A stretch of DNA of 64,000 bases from Rotaria socialis. Its lineage: Eukaryota > Rotifera > Eurotatoria > Philodinida > Philodinidae. Below, in pieces: positions 1-11,839 of this stretch. Position 1 is the first letter of the stretch. Every line of letters begins with the position of its first letter. Below the pieces are notes generated by a model. That model had not been told where the DNA came from and made no database searches. It was given only the letters and a program-made list of their open reading frames with translations. Made by a program: the position numbers and the translations under genes. The stretch spans positions 41,990-105,989 of the forward strand of contig CAJNYU010001819.1 of assembly GCA_905331475.1 (NCBI GenBank). Reading direction: 5' to 3'.

Positions 1-459
1 AATAGGAAGTAATGACCGCTCTCGTGGAATGAATCGATTAAGCGCTGTATTTAATTATTTAATGGAACATAGAGAGCTGTCTTAATTATTGTACATTTAT
101 GGTAATATAAAGAGCAAATAAAAACTTTTTGCATTATAAAACAGGAAAAAATGACGATAATCGAACGACAGCCTTATCTGAAGCTTGATATTCATATTCA
201 TACGACTGGTATAGCATATAATTTATTGCAGTTTTCATTATCATAACCTAAGATAGTTACAACTTAGTGTTTGAATCAACCGGGTACTATTGGTTGTGTT
301 TCAGATAGAACCGTCACTGAATCTAATATCTGAATTTTCCTTTTTTTTTATATAACTGCTTTTCTGTAGAATTTATCGTTCGGGTTGCTGAATCTGCATT
401 AAAATAATTGATGAAATGCTCGATTTTAAGCAACATTTTTTGTTTTCTATTGTTGATAG
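1..459. other. 5' flank of the MACPF gene, no gene seen
   Basis: AT-rich non-coding sequence. A pyrimidine-rich tract ending in AG directly abuts the MACPF start codon at 460, which looks like a splice or spliced-leader acceptor. No other gene or repeat was recognised. Confidence 0.5.
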
Positions 460-2162
460 ATGATGCAGTTGGTTTTTAGATTATTTGTTGTTCTATCATT
501 CTATGTGCACTGTGCATATTTAAACAGATCTGTATCATCACGTTTTCAATTTACTGATGAAGCACGAGCAGCTCTATGTCCATTTGTCGGTACCGAAGGG
601 ATGCGATGTTTTGATGGTAGTCCCATGAAGCTATCTAGTAGAAAATCTGATTCAAACTATTTGAAATTACCACGCGGTGTCGGGATGACTGTTGATCGAA
701 GATCTGGTCAACTTAGGGCACCAGCTGTTAACTTAACGTATCCACTTGAAGGCTGTCATACTTATTGGACTGATCTCTCTACAGGTGCAATGTTCGACGT
801 ATTTAACGAAGCGAAAATTGGCCCAGCCAATGTGGTAGTAGCATCTTATGATGCAGCCAGTATTGAAGTTTTTCGAAATGCTTCACAATTGAATGAAGCA
901 TGGCGACGTTCATTCGCTGATGGAAATGTTCGTGGTGGTGAATTAGCCCGGCCACCTGATCTATTAGCGTATTATAATAAGTGAGCGTTTTACTCCTATG
1001 TATTCAATTGAACTTAACTCATAGTGTTTATTTTATTCTAAACTTTCTCTACTTTCCATTATATGAAGATAGGAGAGTCATTTATTTAGTAACAATTAAT
1101 AACGCCTATTTCTTTACAGGGCCTGACTTGAGTCGTGTCGAATTAGACGTTTGAATATTTTCTTTTCGTGAAACAAAAAACTACTTCGTAGTTTCATATA
1201 TTCTGTTGTAGTCTTTCATCTGCATTTTCACCTTTTCCATAGGGCAGAATGATACTAGCGAACTGAGTTATGTTAAAACATGATGTATTGGTAAAATATA
1301 AAGAACGAAAATTAGACCAAGAACATATTTCTTAGTTTCTACCAGAGTATTGAATTGAAGAAAAAAGGATGAAGAAATTGAATGGTTTACATAAGTAGAG
1401 AACGACAATCATCGAGATTTGAGAAAAAAACAAAATTTAGTTGTACAGAAAGACAACGTTTTATTGTGATATTTCTTGAGTCAACAGAAAATATAATTAA
1501 TAACACATACTCTTCATATTCTTGTATTTCTATGCAGTTATTTTAAACGTGATGATGCTCTGGCACTTTCTCAACGTGTAATTGGACTGTATACATTGAC
1601 ACTAAATGTCTCGACCGTTCAGCTTAATTCATTCGCACGTCAGGCAGTTTCTCAATTAACAGCAGACTCCGATCCAGATGTTTATGAAGATTTTGTTGAT
1701 GTTTGGGGAACCCATATTGTTACCAAGTCACTTGTGGGTGGTATGGTGGAGCAGCGCGCTATAGTAAAGCGATGTTTCGAAGCTGGCAACTCTCCCAGAT
1801 TCACTCAATGCATACCATTTTCTGATCGGAACCCAAATAATTTTACTTGTGGTTACTATGCTGCTTTCACACGTGTGATATCGACACGTCATCTTGGGGG
1901 TAATGCAGAAGCTGAAAACGATAAAGAATGGAAAAGAACTTTGGCTGTTGCACCTGCTCTTCTTCAGATTCTTGAAATGGTTCCTTGGTATGATTTTGTT
2001 ACTGATACAGCTGTAAAACAAAACTTACGCACAATCATTCGGTATCGACAGAGAAACGTTGATTCAGTTCAAGCAGAAGCAATCCGCCAAGTCGACTCGC
2101 ATTTGCCTTCATGTCCTTCATGTACGGTAAAACAAATTTCAATGCATCGAATAAGTTCTTAA
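460..2162 (+). CDS. Secreted MACPF-domain protein
   Basis: Two exons, 460-980 and 1538-2162, give 381 residues; the split codon AA|T closes the phase. The N-terminus (about residues 1-19, MMQLVFRLFVVLSFYVHC) is a signal peptide. Exon 2 encodes the membrane-attack-complex/perforin signature around DVWGTHIVTKSLVGG, preceded by a YEDF segment, the usual place for the family's Y/W-G-T-H motif. Cysteines after the motif could form the family's conserved disulfides. MACPF proteins can insert in membranes as oligomeric pores, but many metazoan members act in development or adhesion, so pore formation here is not shown. The protein ends soon after the domain, without a recognisable EGF or C-terminal targeting module. 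The intron is 557 bp. The start is the first ATG of the frame and abuts an AG acceptor. An NHL-repeat gene follows on the same strand. Confidence 0.82.
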
Positions 2163-2897
2163 AAGCATTGCATTAGCTAGTTTTAATATACATTGTGTTG
2201 CTAATACAGACATATTGTTGGTTAGAAAATTTTTTATACCCATCGATTCCGTTAAAATTCTAGTAAATATGACTGGCTGCTAGACCCTGTTCAACTTCGA
2301 TCAGGGATGAATCGTTTCTGACCAGTTTCGAGAAAATTTGGGATTCTTCAGTAGTTAGTGCTATTTAGTGTACACTACTGCGTACCTCGATGGGGTCAAT
2401 TTTATCTTCAGACAAAAGTCTCTCTAAACCCCACCATAAATAAAGTAAAAGTTTTCTCGTCACATGTCTTTCATAGAGGTAAGATTCCAAAAGCCTCACG
2501 ATCACTTATAGGGACACTAGGAATTACCACAGTTAAGCAGGTTGGTTTCCTAATAATTATTGAAATCGTTGGACTTCAAGTAAACATTTTCTGTTTCGTT
2601 GTGTCTGTCTCTAGAATTGATCTTAGCGAAAAAGTTAAATTTAAAAGCAGCTAACAAATCTTCCTTTTTTGTCTTGTTATATCTATTCAGTTCTAAGACA
2701 CTTTGGAAAATTTCCAAAAACTCGAAATCGGTTTTCTACGCATAGTACTATTTACGATGGAAGCGCTAAAGAATCTGAGTGTAGTCTGACCACTGCGTGC
2801 CATCAATCTGTCGAAATAGAGGAATATTTTTCATTTCCCTATTAATACTCACCTCAACTGAAGCAAATCCCGTATTTCTATTTCATATTGATTTCAG
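2163..2897. other. Spacer between the MACPF and NHL genes
   Basis: No convincing exon. A hydrophobic stretch reads from 2797 but starts only at GTG and has no upstream ATG in frame. The missing 5' exon of the NHL gene should lie here or further upstream; I could not identify it. Confidence 0.4.
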
Positions 2898-3844
2898 TCA
2901 TTCCATTACGTGCCAGTTCAATCGACCTTCACCCGACTGCTCGGTGGCAACAAAATGGTATTCTTGTCGCCGGAGGAAATGGGCAAGGAAGTATAAACAA
3001 TCAACTATCAATTCCACACGGTTTGCATGTTGATTATGATGAAACCGTCTATATCGCTGATCGATACAATCACCGTATTGTAGAATGGAAATCGAGTGCG
3101 ACGAGTGGCCAAGTGGTTGCTGGTGGAAATGGAGAAGGAAATAGAGCTAACCAACTGTCTCACCCATTAGATGTGATTATCGACAAAGAAAGAGATTGTT
3201 TGATTATCTGCGATTATGGAAACTCAAGAGTGGTTCGATGGCCCCGTCGGAATGGGACAAGCGGCGAAACCCTCATCTCGAACATCAATTGTGTGGGTTT
3301 GACAATGGACGAGAATGGATCTCTCTATGTCGTTAACTATGGTGGACATGAAGTGAGACGATATCGAAGAGGAGATTTTCAAGGAACAATTGTTGCAGGT
3401 GGAAATGGAAATGGAAATCGGCTCGATCAACTCTTACACCCCACTTACGTATTCGTCGATCGAGATCATTCATTGTATGTATCTGATCATGATAATCATC
3501 GTGTGATGAAATGGATGGAAGGTGCAAAAGAAGGCATTGTCGTGGCAGGTGGTCAAGGACAAGGAAATGGTCTTATACAACTGTTGTATCCTCATGGAGT
3601 CGTTGTCGATCAATTGGGCACTACCTATGTGGCTGATTCATATAATCATCGAATCATGCGTTGGCTCAAAGGAGCCACACATGGAAGTGTCATTGTTGGT
3701 GGGAACGGCCAAGGAGGACAATCGAACCAGCTCAATGTGCCCATAGGTTTATCATTCGATCGGCATGGTAATCTCTATATCGTCGAGTCAGGAAATCAGC
3801 GAGTACAAAAATTCAATCTAGAATCCAACAAAAATAACAATTGA
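2898..3844 (+). CDS. NHL-repeat beta-propeller protein (5' incomplete)
   Basis: About 315 codons are open from a pyrimidine-rich acceptor (TTGATTTCAG ending at 2897) to the stop at 3842-3844. Six NHL repeats follow in order, each of the form hydrophobic-D-xx-xxxY(V/I)-A/S-D-xxNHRhhxW, separated by AGGNGQG-type turns. This makes a complete six-bladed propeller. The repeat wording (for example SGQVVAGGNGEGNRANQL) matches a very large bdelloid rotifer family, often secreted or membrane-anchored with variable N-terminal parts. No ATG lies in frame before the propeller, so a 5' exon ending in phase 1 must exist or the gene is truncated. The MACPF exon upstream offers only a phase-0 donor, so a MACPF-NHL fusion is unlikely. 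The ligand is unknown. Confidence 0.8.
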
Positions 3845-5176
3845 AGAAACAAAGAACAAATTACAAAATGAAAAAAAATTGGATATGCATAATTAAATAA
3901 TTCATTTTTTACAAATTATTCTTTTAGCCATATACCGTGATTTGTGAACATACACAAGAATCCATCATACATTGAAATACATAAATAAACAAAATAAAAG
4001 CAGAGCGAGCTATGTCTGGCGACTTTCGTGGATGGGAATCCTTGCAAATTCCTTTAAAACACGTTCTAGGGACCGTTTGAATTAGAGTGTGGAAGTGTCA
4101 GTGTTCGATTTCTCTTTGTCTACTCACAACCTCACTCTTGAGATAGATAATATGTTTTTGTATTTATTCCTAGTGAATATCCTAATTTGTCAATGAATAA
4201 TAACTCAAATCTTTCAGTTGATGATGATGAATCAACCGTTCAAACTACATAATCATCATTTTTGCGAACGAACAATAAACGACTTGATTCGTGAGGGCTT
4301 TATAGTCATGTAGTTTATTCATTATTTGTTTCTTTTTGAAATTTTGAAAGTGAATCAAATACTTCATTCAATGTTTTGCATTCGTCATCAATAATTATTG
4401 ATGACCAACTGGAATAACTAGAAGAAACAAAGGCGCCCAATAAAAATGTACAAATTCATTGCGAATAGCCTATGATATTTTACTTGTTGATAAAATCGAT
4501 TTATATGTTTTTTTCTTGAGGGTGTGGGTGTGTGGTACCTTCCTTGTCCTATCCCACACCCACATCTCATCCTGTTCACTACATCCCACATAGACACCCT
4601 GGAAATTTATAACAAACAGCGATAATTACCTTGACTCTTCTCTCATTCGCATCACGATAACAGCTTAGCAGTCGATTAGATCGTAATCCGAGAAGGATTA
4701 CGTTTGCAAGTTTCATATAATAGAAGTAGAGTACTTATATGACTACGTGTGGCACTCACAATCGAATTTGTTGGTTGTAATATTTGCATATTTACGCTGA
4801 TGTAACATTCTTTTACCATTAACTTCTACATATCGTTTTGTTTTCCTTCGACTGTTACCAAATATCATGTATTAACTAATTACTTATCCTGACGGCAGTA
4901 ATATGTTTTTCTTCTTTCATCATCGTTAATCTTACTGTCTTTGTCTCTCTTGACCTTTCCTATATCAGTGAGTTCTTTGTATGAAAATGATACGATTTAA
5001 GATATAGACAAATAGAGCAAAGCGTACTTCCACCCCAACCAGCACTTCTTCTAACAAGAATTGTTACACTATGATATCAAATATTGCTAACAAGAAGGAA
5101 AAGAGGTCGTATATCTCTTTCTATCCTATTATCAAGTATTCAACATATGATGTTTGACTGAAGACTGATCGCTCTT
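3845..5176. other. Intergenic region with an inverted telomere-like motif
   Basis: No coding signal was found. The only structure noted is a pair of inverted TGTGGG-type motifs at about 4521-4564, listed separately. Confidence 0.5.
4521..4564. repeat. Inverted TGTGGG-like motif pair
   Basis: TGTGGGTGTG (4523-4532) and its exact complement CACACCCACA (4555-4564) form a 10-bp stem around a 22-nt spacer. The unit TGTGGG is the telomeric repeat reported for bdelloid rotifers. Only about two units are present on each arm, so chance or an ordinary hairpin remains possible. Confidence 0.45.
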
Positions 5177-8100
5177 TTGACTACGATTTGCATAAAGTAT
5201 CGGACTTATGGTTCATATCATTATATTGGCTGTTATAGACAAATATTTTATGATACTTACTTTACTAGTTCGTATATGGAACCAAGCATATGTTTTCGTT
5301 TATGTGAAACACCAATCATCTACGTATATTCAACAAACAGTATGTCGACGTTCAGGTGGCGGTATTATGCAAAATAATAGACAAAGATATTCATTTTTTT
5401 TCAATATTATGTAGAAAATCAGGCGATCGTCTAATCAGCAGAAACCTATACGGCTTATACTGAAAATCAATTTTCACCATGTGAATTATGGAATAATTCC
5501 GGTTATTACGATACATTACACGTTCAAATTGATGAATCATCTGTACAATCGCCATTGAATAAACTGGAACGGTGTGCAGTTGTATGTCTTGATCAAAACA
5601 TAACAGCATCATCAATAGGTAGACGAAGCGTGTAAAGAGCGATGCATCCACAGATCGTATATTAATCATAGAAATTCGTTTTATTTTTGATTTTATCAAA
5701 TTCATAGAGCGTTCTGAAGAAAAACTTCTCGCTAAATTTCTGTTATAGCTTTTAATGGTGATGTAAATCAATGTCTATGCATAGTATCGGAGAAGTTAAA
5801 TGTATCTGATCGTGAAATTTATTCCACAGTATTACCATATAGTAGCTGTGATCATTATTGTGATAATCAAGGGGGAAACGGCGGACTTTTGGACTTGAAG
5901 TTACTTTGAGCTACTTGGGTGGTACTTAGAGCCAGTTCAATTAGTCTACTTTGAAGTGCTTTTCTACTTCAAGTCCGCCGGTTCCCCCTTGGTGATAATA
6001 CATTTAAATGTGGTTCCTTAACAGATCCACGTATATGGGCTTTATATCATTTAAGTGATTTATGCTCGGCGGATTCGATTTATATAAAAGAATACAAAGA
6101 ATGTTTATCTTCACACAAAGGACATTCGAATATTTGTCCTTCGCCATTAAAATATTATGCTTACGATGGAAAGATAACATGGAATGTCTTCCTAAACTAC
6201 ATTGAAAAGCTCAAATTAATCGAACCCCCAGTTTTGATGGATTTCGATGATGGTGTTACTATTGATCCTTCATGGAAACCAATTTCCGACGATGCAGAAA
6301 GTGATTCAACTTTTATGAATTCTATTTATCAGACGGATAGATCTTGTCCGATGAATCGGATTGATTTAAATGGATATTGTTATCGAACGTCTAGCGAACG
6401 CAAAACAATTCAAGAAGCAACGGAGAAATGTATTAATGTTGTAAATACTGACGATAGTAAAATTCATCAAGAATGGATGCCAAATTTTAATGCAATGAAG
6501 AATCGTATGAACGATTATCTCAAAGGTGAAATTGTTCACTTTACATCAGAATGGCAAGCTCGTTTTGGCTTTTTTCTTCTCGACGCAAGTTAAGTCTCTA
6601 AGGGTTAGCTATCGTAGAGAAAGCTTGAATATAGAAAACAAATTAGTCCAGTGGCTTGTTCAATTTCTTTCTTAGATCTGTTAAATACCCAAAATATGAA
6701 TCAATCGTTTGGCCTATTAAATAAAAATTTTCTTCAATTGATACCCAATGATAAATTCAATCGTTCATCTATAAACAAATTTCAAATGATTAATCTGCAT
6801 CAAGATGATAATTCAACTAAAAAAGATGATTTTCATGTATACTTTTCAGACGTTCGACGAGAAAGAAAATTATATTATAAAAAATATTCAAATCAATAAT
6901 TGTTCAAAACGAAGACGCGTTCTATGTAAAGCAGACCCTTTTATTGTACAATCAGAACATCGTTGCTTTCGTAAGCCATTAACACTTGGCTTACCAGCAA
7001 TAATATCAAATTATTTAACACATGAATTATGTTTATCCGTTTGTAAAAAATTAGAATTAAATGCACCTGTGATAAATATTAATAAATGTTATTGTTTTCA
7101 TGTTGATCATTTTTGGATATATGACTTCGTGCGAGCCAATACAAAAAATGGAAAAAAGAATTGTGCGAATCCATGTCCTGGTATGTTTCATCTGTGAATG
7201 TCTCATTTGTGATATTCCGGAATTCTACTTTCAGTTTCCGCATTAAGATAATTTCAAGCCAGAAAATAATTAACCCGATAGACACTATTAATGATAGATT
7301 TTACAGTTAACATATGCGTCTACCTTTGTAAAAAAAAGTTAGGTAATCAACACGAACGCTGTGGTGATGACGACACAATTGTTTTCTTTCAAATCGAAGT
7401 CTCTGCATGACCGTTGAGATATAGCGATATTCTAAATTCAAATGAATGTCTATGTACAAACAATAAGACATTAGCTGCTCTAGAAAATAACAGTTGTACT
7501 CAAGAATGCCAAGCAAATTATTTTTATACATGTGGTAATAGGATCAATTCATTGGTATACTCGATGTATACCATGAAACACACATGTTCTCTTGGTATGA
7601 GACGAAATGAAAATTTTGTGCTTATTAAATAGAAAACACAATTATTATTTTCTAGGTTTTAAACTGACAAAAGAAGGAGAACAATGTCTTTATGCAGATT
7701 CATTAACAGAGAAAAATTCTTTCTCAACTGCTAAATTGTATTATAAATCGATTGGTAGTACGGATATCAAATCATTCTATTCAAAGATGTTCACAAACAT
7801 CAAGGGATCTTGACCGAAATTGTATCGTTCTTCGTTACCAAGAAACTTCAATTCACAATGAAACGAAATATGAACGTTGTTTTTCTGCATCAAATAAATG
7901 TTCGGCACAATTTGCTGTACCAGTTTGTGTAGACCTTCAGATGCAATTTAATTCAACCGTTATTCCTCTAGCTCAAGATGAAGGCTCGTTAATTATCTCC
8001 ATTAATCTATCAACAGATTATTCATGTGGTGATGACATAGTGTCATTTTATCGGTGAATATTGTTACAAAATTAACGTACACGAAATGAATTGGGCCGAA

Positions 8101-8712
8101 GCAAAATCTCAAGGGCTACATGATAATGTCATAGTATTTCTACCCAAAAGAAGAAATGGCATTGAACTTGATAACGTTGTTACTTCTACGTCAACATAGT
8201 TATACATCGTCTGGTATTGTGCATATCGGTTTTATTTATGATAATCAAACTTATATTGAAGTACAAAGTAACGCAAGCGATGGACAGACGTCAATGTGAA
8301 AGAGCATTTGATGAACGATATAGAGAGTTAATGTCATCAAAAATTTTATTTAGCGGAGAAAAAAAATCGATTTAAAGCTCGGCAAATTGTTTGTGCCTGT
8401 GTTGATTTTCGATCGCATACGGAACTGTCTGTTTCATGCAATGAAATGTATTTTCATCACTCAGCAACTGTAATATGTCAAAAATCACCGCCTCGAAAAA
8501 TGCATTTCATCATCGCAAAACGGTTAGCTTTTTTTATTTCAATAACTCAGCACCAAACAGGTACGGAGATGCTTTCCCGTGTCATCAAACAACGATACAA
8601 TTTAGACAAAATAGATAGACGACATCAGGCTGCTTATAGTAGAGCTTCTTCAAGCTCATTTTCTTTATATTTCTTGTTCTACAAACAGAGCGGAATCAAA
8701 AATAGTCTATAG
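5177..8712 (+). pseudogene. Decayed WSC / C-type-lectin receptor gene
   Basis: Coding remnants in shifting frames read in domain order as follows. A WSC domain starts near 5210 (YIGCYRQ...CFRLC, frameshift near 5335, then CRRSGGG). A second WSC follows at about 5455-6140, ending in the typical CGSLTDPRIWALY. A C-type lectin-like domain starts near 6345 (CPMN..LNGYCYR) and its end reads CSKRRRVLCKAD near 6905. Further WSC pieces lie at 6955-7560, and a second lectin-like domain at about 8025-8310 (YCYKINVHEMNWAEA, GFIYDNQTY). Frameshifts or stops occur near 5335, 5455, 5635, 6595, 6890, 7630, 7810 and 8055. A transposon sits at 5868-5991. WSC and lectin domains bind carbohydrates in extracellular or receptor proteins. 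No single intact frame remains, and introns cannot explain all the breaks. Confidence 0.75.
5868..5991. mobile_element. hAT-type MITE (124 bp)
   Basis: The ends are terminal inverted repeats: the left begins CAAGGGGGAAACGGCGGACTT and the right end reads back as CAAGGGGGAACCGGCGGACTT with one mismatch. The element is flanked by an exact 8-bp duplication GTGATAAT (5860-5867 and 5992-5999). An 8-bp target site and CA-starting ends are typical of hAT elements. It is too short to encode transposase. It lies inside a WSC domain: with the element and one duplication copy removed, the host frame runs on from C-D-N to T-F-K-C-G. The element itself puts TGA in frame at 5907-5909. Confidence 0.88.
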
Positions 8713-9189
8713 AAAAAGTTCGAATAACAGTACCAAAAGGCTTGACGACAAGATGAATGATATGATGCGATTTCCCATAATATTACCCATTGTGAGCAGT
8801 TTAGTGAAAATCGACGCTTTATCTTGATCAAATTTCACGGTGAATAGCATAAGGTATGTTTGACGCAACAATGAAAATCAGGTGAGAAAACTTCATTAAG
8901 AATTTTAAGGATACACTTAAATTTCCAGCTTCAAAAATTGATCGAAACGTTCGGGTCCCGATGGGGTCTACCACTGAGTCCTACTCATAAACGAAATATG
9001 AGGCGGAATGACATGCGACACTTGAAAAGGTTCTATTGCATAACTTTTCGAAATTTGATTATTGAATGTGAATGCAAAACAATATCATAGTTATGCATGT
9101 CTACTAAAGCACGTTCGTGATTCATTTTAGTCGTTACATTGGCTCCTTGACAAACAATGAATTGAATTTGCAAAAATCTCTGAACAAAA

Positions 9190-9655
9190 ATGGTGGTTCA
9201 ACTTCCTTTATTCTACAAATTATGTTTGTTGCGTACGCGTTATTTAAAACGAAAACACAATAATCGACCTCGAATACGAAGGTTCAATGATGAACTTGTA
9301 TATTCTCATTTATTAAGATAATATCAATACGATATAAATTAGAACTATTATTATTTTATTTAAAATGAAGGTTTCGATTATTTTTCAATTGATTTTTCTC
9401 TTTGAATTTGTGAACACTTGAAATAACTTACTCGATTTTTTTTCTTGCACTTGTCGTGTCATTTCGCTTAATATCAATAAAAGAAGAAGTGGCAGACGAC
9501 TTACGACTAGAATCAATAATGCCCAAGAGGAATGGAAAGAACAGCGAATTTATATTAAAACGAATATGCATTCGATGCCGATAACCCGTACATCGTCTCC
9601 ATCGCATATCATCGGTTACCTTGATTTCCCCACATTTAACACATCGATCAAGTAA
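9190..9655 (+). pseudogene. Possible cytoplasmic-tail remnant of the receptor
   Basis: 9190-9321 reads ...RTRYLKRKHNNRPRIRRFNDE..., a basic juxtamembrane-like stretch. 9482-9655 reads 57 residues, including INNAQEEWKEQRIYIKTN and ending FPTFNTSIK. Both stop cleanly and have coding-like composition, but no splice pair links them with confidence. They may be the 3' exons of the WSC/lectin gene or chance open frames. Confidence 0.25.
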
Positions 9656-10517
9656 TACAAAAAATTTAACGCAAATATTTTCGCTTATAAAAAGAAACAG
9701 TCAACAACAAGTAAGATTATATTTTTACATTTGCCGATACTTATGATAAATTTTGTCTCATCAGATTCATTTCATTTCTTCGATAAGAATGAATCCATAT
9801 GAAATAGATTTTCATTTCGTACTTTCAACAGCTTAAAAAGTTTCTAATCAATCGCCGAAACGAGAAATGGTTATTATCAACAAAGACGTAGAAGAAAAAA
9901 GTAAGAATTTTCAATATCGTGATTGTATAATGCCGTAGAGCAAACTTCAGTCGTTTTAGTCTCTTTAGAATTCTATTGATAATACTTGTTTCTTATAGGC
10001 AAATGAAAGCTTTTTCATTCAACTCTTACACATACTTGAACAAAAATAGGAGAGAAACAAGTATAAAATGTTCAAATTTTGCACTTGGAATGAATTTTAA
10101 TACTTTTTCTTTTCGATTGTACTTAACAATCGAAAGAAAAATTATTGACTCGTGTTTCGATAGAATATTGAAATTTTTCTTTTCTGTAAATCGAAAACTA
10201 AATTCAGATATTTGTTAACTTCTTTCAAACCATACAATCAGACAGATGAAACGAAACCACCGAAAGATGATCTTCAATATTGATGATTTTTTTTCTTCGT
10301 ACAAACGTATTCTTGATCTTGATGTGTTTTTTCTTTTACTTATAGGTATAAATCTATAATAAGATTAAACTTGAAAACGTTGTCCTTGCGTTGAGGTTTT
10401 CTCTTAGAGTCGTTTGTACATGTATGTGTATTTAACTATAACAAATATTACCGTCAATCGACAGAGCGGACAGCACGAAGGCTTAATCAAATATTTATAT
10501 ATAATTGTTCTCACCTT

Positions 10518-10520
<3 letters not shown>

Positions 10521-10549
<29 letters not shown>
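10521..10549. repeat. (TC)n microsatellite
   Basis: A run of about 14 CT units in non-coding sequence. Similar CT runs occur at about 11086 and 27873. Confidence 0.9.
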
Positions 10550-10553
<4 letters not shown>

Positions 10554-11839
10554 GTATATCACATATTTATTTTGGTTACAATGTCAACAAGGCTAATTAT
10601 CTCGAAAAGCGAGCTGAATTTTGACAAAGGGTTATAGAAGAATAATCGTCTATTTTTTTAACAATAGATTTCGATTTATTCGTATTTTTTGTCGTCACAT
10701 ATTCATCTGTAATAATAAACGATGTTATTAGAATAACTGTTCATTGCATTATCACCATGTGTTCATCTGTGATGATCTGCTGCTTTTACCTTATCGAAGC
10801 GACGCAATCGTAGGGGAGAAAAGAATATTCTATCGCTTGCAATGGTATCGATAAACAGCAGGAGGTATCATTCCTGGTCTACATTATCGTAATATTAACA
10901 GCAATCGGAAAAGAAAGAAGTGCTATCGATCTATAAATCATGTAAAACAGATAAGAAAACGAGTTTCATCTGCTTTCTTTTTTTCTTCTATGCATCTCTG
11001 TGTGTGTTACATGCTTGAGTTTATTAACTTATTGATGGTCGCGTGTGGTTTATGTTCACTGCATTAACACATTATATTCTCTTCGCGCTCTCTCTCTCTC
11101 TCTCTTTCAGATCAGATAAGAGTACTCTATTGTCCCTCGATTGTTCTATGATACATAGCGATATAACCGATTAATGAAGGTAACAAGCTCGTTGTCTATT
11201 GATCCAGAACAAACATTATTTAACACATTACTATTTCAATTCAAAACCGATATTAGATCAGATGAATGTTACAGGTAAATGGATCGATAGGGATTTTTTT
11301 TTTTGTATATTTATATCGAAATATCGGGTTAAAGGTAATGTATACATGATGAGTGTACACATTTTAAATGTGACGAATCGTATAGTTTATGACTTTTTCC
11401 AGTGGTCATGTAGCATAATATACGGAAATTCTGATGAGAGTGCGTTTTGTTTGTCTCTCAGCATCAAGTGTGTGTGTGTGTGTGTGTCTGAGTTATGGTT
11501 CTGAAGAAACTATTTATTAAGAACACAATCAATTATTATTAAAACGTTTTTGTCAAAACCGTATTCTATTGCTGTCCTTCATTTTCTTCTACAGCGATGT
11601 CGTAGCAAGATTGAAGAAGCAGAAAAGGCAGAAGTACAATTGCTAATGGTTAATGACCTCGTGCAAAAATGTATGTGTGCGGTGAAGAATAGAAAAAAGT
11701 CGTCAATATTTCTTTTTTTTCAAACACGCACAAAAAATACTAATAAATAAAAAAAAAGGAAAAAGCATAGAAATGAAATAAAAACATGAATTCTTTTTTT
11801 TGCTTGCCATTGGTATGACGGTGACATCGATCATAAACA

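Larger units (their letters stand above)
8713..11839. other. Mostly non-coding, with possible receptor-tail remnants
   Basis: Two short open stretches (9190-9321 and 9482-9655) encode basic or Ser/Thr-containing sequence that could be cytoplasmic-tail exons of the decayed receptor upstream. Simple repeats are (TC)n at about 10521-10549 and 11086-11107, and (TG)n at about 11467-11487. The rest shows nothing recognisable. Confidence 0.4.

Noticed and set aside
2358..2654. 98-codon open frame
   Set aside because: No domain, no splice context, TTG start, composition like non-coding sequence.
2100..2900. MACPF-NHL fusion gene
   Set aside because: The only plausible late donor in the MACPF exon is phase 0 while the NHL exon needs phase 1; the MACPF frame has its own stop.
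5868..5991. The MITE as an intron of the receptor gene
   Set aside because: Its ends are CA...TG with an 8-bp direct duplication and no GT-AG pair near the borders; other frameshifts in the gene also remain.
11595..11669. Short charged stretch (SKIEEAEKAEVQLLMVND) as a first exon of the giant gene
   Set aside because: Has acceptor- and donor-like ends but no ATG exon before it and no in-phase link that keeps the 11840 start; left out for lack of support.
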